Part shown: positions 1 through 6,294 of the stretch, one piece after another
How the letters are laid out: every line of letters begins with the position of its first letter
Numbering within the stretch: the first letter of the stretch is position 1
Assembly (NCBI GenBank): GCA_052035915.1
Contig: JBPOHE010000052.1
Coordinates: forward strand, 1-16,271
Length of the DNA stretch: 16,271 nucleotides
Reading direction: 5' to 3'
Origin: JBPOHE01 sp052035915
Lineage (GTDB): Bacteria; Pseudomonadota; Gammaproteobacteria; Chromatiales; Chromatiaceae
Program-made: the position numbers and the translations under genes
The notes under the pieces: generated by a model
Told to the model about the DNA's origin: nothing
The model's database searches: none
Seen by the model: the letters and a program-made list of their open reading frames with translations, nothing else

Positions 1-42
1 CATCTTACCCCTATACGAGTAGGCCGGATATCCAGCACAACT

Positions 43-48
43 TATAAT
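43..48 (+). promoter_or_regulatory. Candidate -10 box for the cytochrome gene
   Basis: A perfect TATAAT lies about 80 nt upstream of the chosen start codon of the cytochrome c' gene. The hexamer 17 nt upstream (TAGGCC) does not resemble a sigma-70 -35 box, so the promoter may depend on an activator or the match may be chance. Confidence 0.35.
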
Positions 49-127
49 AGCCGCGGACGCCCCGGCGCTCAGCGGAAGGGTATCCCTCGTCCGCCACGAA
101 ATGTTGTTCTATCTGCAGGAGGTCATG

Positions 128-577
128 ATGCTGTTCCCTTTCATCCGTCGCTCTCTCTGGATCATCCCTTGCCTGGCGATGAGTGTGCCAAGTCTGGTCA
201 AGGCTGGCGAGGCCAAACAGGCCTACAAAGAACGCGAAAAGGCCATGGAATCCTTGAAGGATGAAATGTCCGCCATCAAGAAGGCCCTGAAGGCCGACAA
301 GCCGGCCACGGCCCTGGAACCGGCGAAGAAGATCGAGAAGATCACCCAGAATCTCCCGGCCCTGTTCCCTGAAGGCTCCAAGGTGGGTCATTCCGAGGCC
401 AAGCCTGAGATCTGGACCAATTGGGCCGCATTCGAGAAGGTGGCGAAAAATGCCGCGGTCAAGGCCGCCGATCTGGTAAAAGCGGCGGAATCCGGCGACA
501 AGACCAAATTGGAAACCGCCGCCAACGAGATGGGCGCCGCCTGCAAGGCCTGTCATAAAGACTATCGCGGCGACTAA
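128..577 (+). CDS. Secreted cytochrome c'/c-556 family protein
   Basis: A periplasmic monoheme cytochrome of the four-helix-bundle class II type. The 149-residue protein opens with a signal peptide (R7-R8, then a hydrophobic run to about residue 26, VKA/GEA) and ends with a single heme site, C139-K-A-C142-H143, seven residues from the C-terminus, as is typical of class II cytochromes c. Between them are Lys/Ala/Glu-rich amphipathic helices. Met40 in the first helix could be the sixth iron ligand, as in c-556, but that is inferred from position only. The start was chosen at the ATG preceded by AGGAGG (117-122) with 5-nt spacing; the ATGs at 101 and 125 are in frame but badly placed. The protein may bind NO or transfer electrons. 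It stands alone, followed by about 180 bp without a gene. Confidence 0.9.
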   Translation: MLFPFIRRSLWIIPCLAMSVPSLVKAGEAKQAYKEREKAMESLKDEMSAIKKALKADKPATALEPAKKIEKITQNLPALFPEGSKVGHSEAKPEIWTNWAAFEKVAKNAAVKAADLVKAAESGDKTKLETAANEMGAACKACHKDYRGD

Positions 578-761
578 GCACAAGGCTCCATCACCCGGAC
601 TTGCCCTCAGGTCTTGGCCGGATCCGGCGCGAATAAAGCGAGAACCTCCATCCCTCGCCCCGATAGGTCTCCCGACTCTGAATCATGGTTCCGCTATGGA
701 TCTGGTCTGGCCATCCACATCCCCCCGACCGGGATTCGCCGGGGGGAGGTTTCCCAGCGAA
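578..761. other. Intergenic region with two palindromes, no gene
   Basis: This stretch lies between the cytochrome stop and the thioredoxin stop, so the flanking genes converge. It holds a 12-bp perfect palindrome GCCGGATCCGGC (617-628) and a GC-rich inverted repeat TCCCCCCG/CGGGGGGA (720-727 and 740-747, 12-nt spacer). The second lies just past the thioredoxin stop and could end transcription, but neither strand shows a T-run after it. No credible coding frame was seen. Confidence 0.5.
720..747 (-). terminator. GC-rich hairpin after thioredoxin 2 gene
   Basis: An 8-bp inverted repeat (TCCCCCCG ... CGGGGGGA) with a 12-nt loop sits 14 nt past the stop of the minus-strand thioredoxin gene. There is no U-tract, so it is either a factor-assisted terminator or a 3'-end stabilising hairpin. 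Confidence 0.35.
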
Positions 762-1202
762 TCAGAGGTGCTGACGCACCCAGGCGACAATGGAACGGGC
801 CTCCATGGCCCCGGCGGTCCGCGCCACTTCCTGACCGCGGACGAAGAGCACCAGCGTGGGAATGCCGCGAATCCCCAGATTGATGGCCAGGTCCCTGGCT
901 TCCTCCGTATTCACTTTGGCCAGCCGCACTTCGGGTTCCAATTGCCTGGCCGCCTCCTCAAAGGCCGGTGCCATCATTCGGCAAGGCGCACACCAGGAGG
1001 CCCAGAAATCCACCAACAGTGGGATATCGCTGTATTGCCGATGGCGCGCAAAACCGGCTGTATCCAAGGCCAGGGGATGCCCCTGGAACAAGGGCTGATG
1101 ACAGTTACCACAGTTGGGGCCGGCCCCGCGCCGGTCTTCAGGCAGACGATTCAGGCTACCGCAGTGGGGACAAACGAGATGCATGATATTTTGGGTGTTC
1201 AT
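762..1202 (-). CDS. trxC: Thioredoxin 2 (zinc-finger thioredoxin)
   Basis: A cytoplasmic disulfide reductase with an N-terminal zinc ribbon. In the 146 residues, two Cys pairs (C11-PH-C14 and C31-GN-C34) form the zinc site found in thioredoxin 2. The thioredoxin fold follows, with FWASW-C71-A-P-C74-R and the cis-proline P115 (GIPT). E. coli TrxC is 139 residues with CGPC; here the active site is CAPC. The ATG at 1202 is preferred because GAAGGGG lies 8 nt upstream; a TTG at 1220 would add six residues, and MHLVCPHC (ATG at 1184) is also possible. The gene is divergent from the cnoX-like gene, with 130 bp between the two starts. In E. coli trxC belongs to the OxyR regulon; no OxyR site was identified here. 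Confidence 0.95.
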   Translation of the reverse strand: MNTQNIMHLVCPHCGSLNRLPEDRRGAGPNCGNCHQPLFQGHPLALDTAGFARHRQYSDIPLLVDFWASWCAPCRMMAPAFEEAARQLEPEVRLAKVNTEEARDLAINLGIRGIPTLVLFVRGQEVARTAGAMEARSIVAWVRQHL

Positions 1203-1332
1203 TCGGCCTACCCCTTCCAAGACGAAATTCGCCTGTTGAATATGGGTGATTGGGCTATTTTCAACCTGAATCCTGATATCTTCTGCGCCCCGGCATTAGC
1301 CGCCGATTGAGTCGTTGTTTCGGAGTCCAGCC
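1203..1332. promoter_or_regulatory. Divergent promoter region of the two thioredoxin genes
   Basis: This 130-bp gap must carry the promoters of both divergent genes. On the minus strand TTGAAA (1264-1259) followed after 16 nt by TATTCA (1242-1237 is the spacer's end, hexamer just below it) is a weak sigma-70 candidate for trxC. For the plus strand no convincing pair was seen. GGAG at 1322-1325 serves as the ribosome binding site of the plus-strand gene. Confidence 0.3.
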
Positions 1333-2196
1333 ATGACTGAATCCAGGTTCGTTTTCGAGGCCACCAAAGAAAATTTTATCAACGAGGTGATAGAAGGATC
1401 CCACCGACAACCGGTATTGGTGGATTTCTGGGCCTCATGGTGTGCCCCCTGTCGCCTGCTCATGCCCATCCTGGCCAAGGTGGCGGAGGAATATGGCGGT
1501 AAGTTCCTACTGGCCAAGGTCAACACCGAAGAACAACCCGAACTGGCCACCCAGTTCAGTATCCGTAGCATTCCGACGGTGATGCTGTTCAGGGACGGCC
1601 AGCCCCTCGACCAATTCATGGGCGCCCTACCAGAGGCCAATATCCGCGGTTTCCTCGACAAGTATCTGCCCCGAGGCTCGGACCAATGGCTGCAACGGGC
1701 GGAACGCCTCAAGGCCATCGGTCAGCGGGAGGAGGCTTGGAAGCTGATCGAACAGGCATTCAGGGAAGATCCGGGCAATGAGCGCGCCCGCACCAGTTAT
1801 GCCGAGATGCAGATCGAACTGGGCAATCTGGATGCGGGGGAATCTGTGCTGGAGGAATTATCTTTTGATCGCTCGCCGACCCCCCAGGCCGCCAGACTCA
1901 AGGCGCTGATCCATTTTGCCCGCATCGCCCAGGGTGCCCCACCGGCCAACGAACTCGCGACCCGCATCGAGGTCACTCCCAACGATTCGACCGCTCTCTA
2001 TCAACTGGCGGCCCAGCAGGCCCTGGCGGGTGATCATCAGTCCGCGCTGGAAACCTTGCTGAAGCTGCTGGCGAAGGATCGAAATTTCGGCGGCGACGGC
2101 GCCCGCAAATCCATGCTGGCGGTGTTCGATATGTTGGGAACCAATGGTGAGATAGTGTCAAAATATCGCTCGCGGATGTTCAACCTCCTGCATTAG
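1333..2196 (+). CDS. cnoX: Thioredoxin-TPR chaperone (CnoX/YbbN-like)
   Basis: A fusion of an N-terminal thioredoxin domain (about residues 5-112) with TPR-type helical repeats (about 118-285), the architecture of the CnoX/YbbN chaperedoxin family, which holds oxidation-damaged clients and passes them to GroEL/ES. The motif DFWASW-C37-A-P-C40-R and the cis-proline at P81 (SIPTV) are intact. E. coli CnoX lacks the redox-active CxxC, while the full motif here implies thiol-redox activity, as in some other bacterial CnoX proteins. The length of 287 residues matches the family (E. coli 284). The ATG at 1333 has GGAG 7 nt upstream; a TTG at 1315 would add six residues and has no better ribosome site. 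The gene lies back to back with trxC, which suggests joint oxidative-stress duty. Confidence 0.93.
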   Translation: MTESRFVFEATKENFINEVIEGSHRQPVLVDFWASWCAPCRLLMPILAKVAEEYGGKFLLAKVNTEEQPELATQFSIRSIPTVMLFRDGQPLDQFMGALPEANIRGFLDKYLPRGSDQWLQRAERLKAIGQREEAWKLIEQAFREDPGNERARTSYAEMQIELGNLDAGESVLEELSFDRSPTPQAARLKALIHFARIAQGAPPANELATRIEVTPNDSTALYQLAAQQALAGDHQSALETLLKLLAKDRNFGGDGARKSMLAVFDMLGTNGEIVSKYRSRMFNLLH

Positions 2197-2333
2197 CCCG
2201 TGGCTCGCAAGTTAGGGTTTCCAAGAAGCTGTCAGGGCACGTTTGTCGGGTACCCAGCCCCATGGAAACCGCCGCTCCCCCTCGGGGACGGGAGGGAATC
2301 TCCTCGAGAAAAACGAAGCAGGGATCAGGAGGG
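2197..2333. other. Intergenic region between cnoX and the SRP RNA gene
   Basis: No gene was seen. On the minus strand, downstream of the SRP RNA, there is a run of five T (2313-2309) and then a GC-rich inverted repeat (CTCCC/GGGAG type, about 2270-2295). They are in the wrong order for a classic terminator. Confidence 0.3.
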
Positions 2334-2447
2334 TGGCGTTCCGCGCCAGCCACACCACGGCACCCGATGTCACTGCTGCCGCTGCTCCCTTCCGGGCCTG
2401 GCGGGGTTCACAGCTTGTCGTTGCGCGGGGACCGACGCGGTTCGCCA
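2334..2447 (-). ncRNA. ffs: 4.5S signal recognition particle RNA
   Basis: This is the RNA of the signal recognition particle, which binds Ffh and directs nascent membrane proteins to FtsY. On the minus strand the conserved apical domain is unmistakable: GTGAACCCCGCCAGG, then the CCGGAAGG stem with its GGAA tetraloop (2395-2388), then GAGCAGC and GCAGTGAC. Both ends were set by pairing. The 5' arm TGGCG-AA-CCGCG (from 2447) pairs with the 3' arm CGCGG-AA-CGCCA (to 2334), with further pairs inward. The resulting 114 nt equals the E. coli 4.5S length. Several reading frames cross the gene, but none is credible. No clear promoter was found just upstream on the minus strand, so a longer processed precursor is possible. 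Confidence 0.93.
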
Positions 2448-2757
2448 TTGAAGCGTTCTCAGGACTCACCGCCGTCATCCTGGGCCTCGTCCTGGACAGA
2501 GAAGACCGGGCGGCGGTAAAGCGGAAGCACGATAAGTCCTTGATGTACGGCTGTCAAGCCGGGGTGAATGAACGCTCCGGCTCGAGTCGCCCGGACTCTC
2601 AACGGGGTGAGCCGTCCGTCGGGGGTTTGTCATAGAGGGTCCCGGGACCCCTACCCTGTGCCGGCTCGCGGCACAACTCAGATTGAAACGAGGCGCCGCC
2701 TCCCGGAAAGGTCTCATCCAGTCGAAAAACCAATACCCCCGGTGATCCGGCGTCTTC
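2448..2757. other. Gene-free region with strong palindromes after the pst operon
   Basis: About 310 bp separate the SRP RNA from the last pst gene. They contain a 14-bp perfect palindrome GGGTCCCGGGACCC (2637-2650) and, seven bases on, a hairpin TGTGCCG-GCTCG-CGGCACA (2657-2675). On the minus strand these lie 80-120 nt past the stop of the operon, so they could be the 3' end of the pst mRNA, although no T-run follows. No protein-coding gene is supported. Confidence 0.45.
2657..2675. terminator. 7-bp hairpin downstream of the pst operon
   Basis: TGTGCCG and CGGCACA enclose a five-base loop, immediately beside the palindrome at 2637-2650. The position fits a transcript-end structure for the pst operon (minus strand), but there is no U-tract, so the assignment is weak. 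Confidence 0.3.
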
Positions 2758-3561
2758 CTAACCGTAGCGGCCTTCGATGTAGTCCGCGGTTTCTTTGTGT
2801 TTCGGCGTCACGAACACCTGCTCCGTGGGGGCATGTTCCACCACCCGGCCCATAAGCATGAAAATGCATTCCTCGCTGGCGCGTCTGGCCTGGGCCATGT
2901 TGTGGGTGACGATGAGGATGGTGTATTGGCCACGGAGTTCCCAGATCAGTTCCTCCACGGCGGCGGTACCGCGCGGGTCCAGGGCGGAACAGGGCTCGTC
3001 CATGAGCAGCACGCTGGGTTTCACCGGCAGCAACCGGGCGATACAGAGCTTCTGTTGCTCCTCCAGGGAGAGTTCGGTGCCCTTGCGATCCAGTCTGTCC
3101 TTCACCTGATCCCAGAGCAGCACCTGGCGCAGGGCCTGTTCGAGGATGACTTCCTCATCGGCGCGGCTGGTTCTTTTCCCCTGGGTGTGGAGGCGATGGC
3201 CGAAGAGGACATTGTCGCGGATGGGAATCGGCAAGGGGTTGGGACGCTGAAAGACCATGCCGATCTGTTTCCTCACCTGCACCAATTCGACATCCGGGTC
3301 ATAGATATTCTTGTCGAGTACGTCGATGGTACCCTCGATGCGTACATAGCCCAGGCGCTCGTTGATGCGATTGACGCTACGCAACACGGTGGACTTACCG
3401 CACCCGGAGGGGCCGATCATGGAGGTGATGAAGCCCTGACGGATATCCAGATCGACGTTGAATAGGGCTTGGAAGGTTCCGTACCAAAGGTTGAGCTGGC
3501 GCGTCCGAATGGCATGGATCTCGGGGTGGCTTGGGCTGATAGCGACGGCGGTAGCTTGCAT
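2758..3561 (-). CDS. pstB: PstB-type ATPase with degenerate ABC signature
   Basis: An ATP-binding subunit of the high-affinity phosphate importer, 267 residues (E. coli PstB 257). Intact elements are Tyr27 of the A-loop, Walker A GPSGCGKST (50-58), Q-loop Q105 (MVFQRPNP), Walker B LLMDE (185-189), D-loop SALD (192-195), the H-switch H220 (VTHNM) and the PstB ending DYIEGRYG. The ABC signature is abnormal: LSLEEQQKL (164-172, at 3072-3046) in place of LSGGQQQRL, so both glycines and the Gln are lost. The start was placed at the ATG giving MQATAV; upstream codons read poorly. It is the last gene of the operon, 91 bp after a second PstB with the opposite set of lesions. The most likely role is one half of an asymmetric heterodimer. 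Confidence 0.93.
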   Translation of the reverse strand: MQATAVAISPSHPEIHAIRTRQLNLWYGTFQALFNVDLDIRQGFITSMIGPSGCGKSTVLRSVNRINERLGYVRIEGTIDVLDKNIYDPDVELVQVRKQIGMVFQRPNPLPIPIRDNVLFGHRLHTQGKRTSRADEEVILEQALRQVLLWDQVKDRLDRKGTELSLEEQQKLCIARLLPVKPSVLLMDEPCSALDPRGTAAVEELIWELRGQYTILIVTHNMAQARRASEECIFMLMGRVVEHAPTEQVFVTPKHKETADYIEGRYG

Positions 3562-3613
3562 GGCGTATCCCAGTAAGGCGACAAAGTGTATCGGCGTTCG
3601 GTCGGTGGCCTCC

Positions 3614-3634
3614 CGCGCCCTCGGCAAGGGCGCG
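3614..3634 (-). other. Hairpin between the two pstB genes
   Basis: A perfect 8-bp stem, CGCGCCCT/AGGGCGCG, encloses a five-base loop (CGGCA) 19 nt past the stop of the upstream pstB. No T-run follows on the minus strand. This suggests an mRNA-stabilising or processing structure that could set the relative amounts of the two ATPases. Confidence 0.45.
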
Positions 3635-3652
3635 AGATCGAGAATCAGGACC

Positions 3653-4447
3653 TCAGCCGAAGCGGCCCTCGATATAGTCCGTGGTGCGTTGATCCTTGGC
3701 CTTGCCAGTGAAAAGCGCGTCGGTATCCCCGATCTCGACACATTCCCCCATGAGGAAGAAGGCGGTGCGGTCGGAGAGGCGACGCGCCTGTTGCACCAGA
3801 TTGGTGACCAGGATAATGGTCATGTCCTGGCGCAACTCCTTGAGCACATCCTCGATGCGCATGGTGGTGACCGGATCGACGGCGATGGAGAACTCGTCCA
3901 GCATCAAGAGATCCGGCTCCTGGGACAGCGCCCGGGCGATGGTAAGACGTTGTTGCTGGCCGCCGGACAACATGCTTCCCAGGGAACCCAAGCGATCCTT
4001 GACCTCGTCCCAGAGGGCGGCGCGCTTCAGGCAGCGTTCGACGATGATGTCCAGCTCCCGCTTGTCCTTGATTCCCCGCAGCCGGGGAGACAAGGACACA
4101 TTGTCATAGATGGTCATGGGTAGACCCACCGGCAGTGGGAAAACCACGCCGATGCGGCTGCGCAGGGCATAGACATTGGAGAGTTGATGGATGTTGCGAC
4201 CGTTGAACTGGACACTCCCTTCGACCCTCATGTTGGTGTTGAACATGTCCATCCGATTCAGGGCCTTCAGAAAAGAGGTCTTGCCGGAGTTGGCGGGGCC
4301 GATGATGGCGAAGATCTCATGCTCCCGCACCTGAAGGCTGACATCCCGCAAGGCCGGTGTCTTGCCGTAATAGATCGAAAGACCGTTTACGGACAGTTTC
4401 GGGATCGTCCCCAGGCCGCTCTGGGCGGCGCTCGACTGCATTACCAT
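3653..4447 (-). CDS. pstB: PstB-type ATPase lacking Q-loop Gln and H-switch His
   Basis: The second ATPase of the phosphate importer, 264 residues. It keeps Tyr26/27 of the A-loop, Walker A GPANSGKTS (50-58), a perfect signature LSGGQQQRL (160-168), the Walker B Asp184-Glu185 and the ending DYIEGRFG. It has lost the Q-loop glutamine (VVFPLP, Pro at 104, codon 4138-4136) and the H-switch histidine (VTNLVQQ, Asn216, codon 3802-3800). The D-loop region is also altered (DEFSIAVDP for DEPTSALDP). Its start ATGGTAATG overlaps the pstA stop TAA by 7 nt, with GAGG 8 nt upstream; the second ATG (4441) would give TAATG coupling. It probably pairs with the downstream PstB, supplying the good signature to that partner's complete Walker site. 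Confidence 0.93.
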   Translation of the reverse strand: MVMQSSAAQSGLGTIPKLSVNGLSIYYGKTPALRDVSLQVREHEIFAIIGPANSGKTSFLKALNRMDMFNTNMRVEGSVQFNGRNIHQLSNVYALRSRIGVVFPLPVGLPMTIYDNVSLSPRLRGIKDKRELDIIVERCLKRAALWDEVKDRLGSLGSMLSGGQQQRLTIARALSQEPDLLMLDEFSIAVDPVTTMRIEDVLKELRQDMTIILVTNLVQQARRLSDRTAFFLMGECVEIGDTDALFTGKAKDQRTTDYIEGRFG

Positions 4448-5355
4448 TTCTTCTTGCCTCGCAGATACATACGGAAGGCGATGGCGAGACTGTTGAGGAT
4501 CAGCACCACCGCGATCAGGACCAGCGCCACCCCATAGGGCAGGGCCTCGGGCACACCCGGCACCTGGGTGGCGACCACAAAGAGATGCAGCGCCAAGGCC
4601 ATGGTCTGATCGAAGACGCTCTGGGGTAGAAAGGGCAGGAAGAAAGCGGCACCGGTGAACATGATGGGGGCGGTCTCGCCCACCGTCCGCGACACCTGGA
4701 GGATGATACCCGTGAGGATGCCGCTGAGGGCATTGGGGAGCACCACGTGGCGGATGGTCTGCCAGCGGGTCGCCCCCATGTTCCAGCAGGCTTCCCGGAA
4801 GGCCAGGGGCACGGCTTGCAGGGATTCCCGGGAGGAGACGATGACCACTGGCAGGGTCATGATCCCCAGGGTGAGACTGGCGGAGAGGATGCTGGTGCCG
4901 AAGCGGAAGGCGATGACGAAGGCCCCGACACCGAACAGGGCGTGGACGATGGAGGGAACCCCGGCCAAGTTGACGATGGCCAGATTGATGGTACGGGTCA
5001 TCCAGTTGTCCGGGGCGTATTCGCTCAGGTAGATGGCGGCTGCCACCCCCAGGGGCACCGAGGCCAGCAAGGCTACCAGAACCAACCAGATGGTACCGAG
5101 CAGGGCCGGGAAAATGCCGCCGGCGGTCATCCCCTTCACCGGATCGGTGAAGAGGAAGTTGATGGAGATGATGCTCCCACCTTTATACACCAGGGTAATC
5201 AGGATAGCGGCCACGGGCAGGATGAGGAGCAGGGTCATCCCTAGAAAGATGATACGGAACAATTCCTGGATACGTTTGTTGCGCTGGTTGAGTCCGGTTT
5301 CGGTGAAGAGCGCCGCCGAAACGTCGCGGATTTGGCTCGCGGTGGCGTTGGACAT
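4441..5355 (-). CDS. pstA: Phosphate ABC transporter permease PstA
   Basis: An inner-membrane permease subunit that forms the phosphate channel with PstC. The 304 residues hold about six hydrophobic segments, the first at 34-56. The cytoplasmic coupling (EAA) loop is AFREACWNMGATRW (185-198) leading into the LPNALSGI stretch, followed by VSRTVGETAPIMFTGAA (221-237), a PstA hallmark. Length matches the family (E. coli 296). The end TGGTAA overlaps the start of the next pstB, so the two are translationally coupled. It starts 6 nt after the pstC stop. Confidence 0.97.
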   Translation of the reverse strand: MSNATASQIRDVSAALFTETGLNQRNKRIQELFRIIFLGMTLLLILPVAAILITLVYKGGSIISINFLFTDPVKGMTAGGIFPALLGTIWLVLVALLASVPLGVAAAIYLSEYAPDNWMTRTINLAIVNLAGVPSIVHALFGVGAFVIAFRFGTSILSASLTLGIMTLPVVIVSSRESLQAVPLAFREACWNMGATRWQTIRHVVLPNALSGILTGIILQVSRTVGETAPIMFTGAAFFLPFLPQSVFDQTMALALHLFVVATQVPGVPEALPYGVALVLIAVVLILNSLAIAFRMYLRGKKKW

Positions 5356-5361
5356 GACGAC

Positions 5362-6282
5362 TTACCCCTTACGTACGCCGCGCACGATGAGATCCGCGGC
5401 GAGGTTGATCAGAAAGGTGATCAGGAACAGGAAGACGCAGATCACGAACAACACCTGATAGTGATCCGAGCCGACCGGGGCCTCGCCCAACTCCGCGGCC
5501 ACGGTGGCGGTCAGCGCCCGTACCGAGTCGAAGACGCTGGTCGGGATGTTGACCGCATGCCCGGAGGCCATGAGCACCGCCATGGTCTCGCCGAAGCCGC
5601 GACCCACGCCGAGCAGCACGGCGCCAAGGAGTCCGTTTTTCGCCGCCGGCAGCACCGTCTTGGTGATGACCTGCCAGCGGGTGGCGCCCAGGGCTTCAGC
5701 CGCCTCACGGTAACGATCCGGCACCGCCTTGAGAGCATCCTCGGCGATGGAGGTCATGATGGGGGCGGCCATCAGTCCCAGGATGATGCCCGAGTTGAGC
5801 ACATTGAGCCCGACCGGAACCTGGAAGATCTTGATGATCAAGGGGTTTAGGATGGAGAGCCCGATAAAACCCCAGACCACCGAGGGGATGGCGGCCAGCA
5901 ATTCCACCAGCACTTTGAGGTACTCCCTGGTCTTCCCGGTAGCGAACTCGCCGATATAGATCGCCGCTCCGAGCGAGAAGGGGATAGCCACCAGCATGGC
6001 GAGCCCGGTCACCGCGGCGGTGCCGGCGATCAGGGCCAGGATGCCGTACTCCGGGGCCTCCTCTTCCGCTGGGTACCAGTAGGGCGAGAGAAAGAACTCC
6101 TTGAAGGACAGCTTATGCACCATGAAGCCGAAGCCTTCCTTGGTGATGAAATAGAGGATGAAAAGCAAAAACAGGATGGCGGAGATACCGCCGATGAAGA
6201 CCAGTATCTGGACCGATTTGTCGATATACCAGTCCAGGGTGCGGCGATCGAAATCCAACGCGGAAGGCGGCTGCATCTTCAT
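5362..6282 (-). CDS. pstC: Phosphate ABC transporter permease PstC
   Basis: An inner-membrane permease that pairs with PstA. The 306 residues show a first membrane segment at 24-47, a periplasmic loop, the stretch ELLAAIPSVVWGFIGL (127-142), the EAA coupling loop REAAEALGATRWQ (192-204) and GRGFGETMAVLMASG (228-242), all typical of PstC. E. coli PstC is 319 residues. The start gives MKMQPP; a second ATG two codons on is equally usable. It begins 12 nt after the phoU stop and ends 6 nt before pstA, so all are in one transcript. Confidence 0.97.
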   Translation of the reverse strand: MKMQPPSALDFDRRTLDWYIDKSVQILVFIGGISAILFLLFILYFITKEGFGFMVHKLSFKEFFLSPYWYPAEEEAPEYGILALIAGTAAVTGLAMLVAIPFSLGAAIYIGEFATGKTREYLKVLVELLAAIPSVVWGFIGLSILNPLIIKIFQVPVGLNVLNSGIILGLMAAPIMTSIAEDALKAVPDRYREAAEALGATRWQVITKTVLPAAKNGLLGAVLLGVGRGFGETMAVLMASGHAVNIPTSVFDSVRALTATVAAELGEAPVGSDHYQVLFVICVFLFLITFLINLAADLIVRGVRKG

Positions 6283-6294
6283 TCTCCAGCCGCT

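Noticed and set aside
614..1310. Plus-strand frames of up to 204 codons opposite thioredoxin 2
   Set aside because: They are the complement of a gene with clear catalytic and zinc motifs.
2200..2635. Several frames of 80-130 codons over the SRP RNA gene
   Set aside because: They cross a conserved structural RNA and show no protein features.
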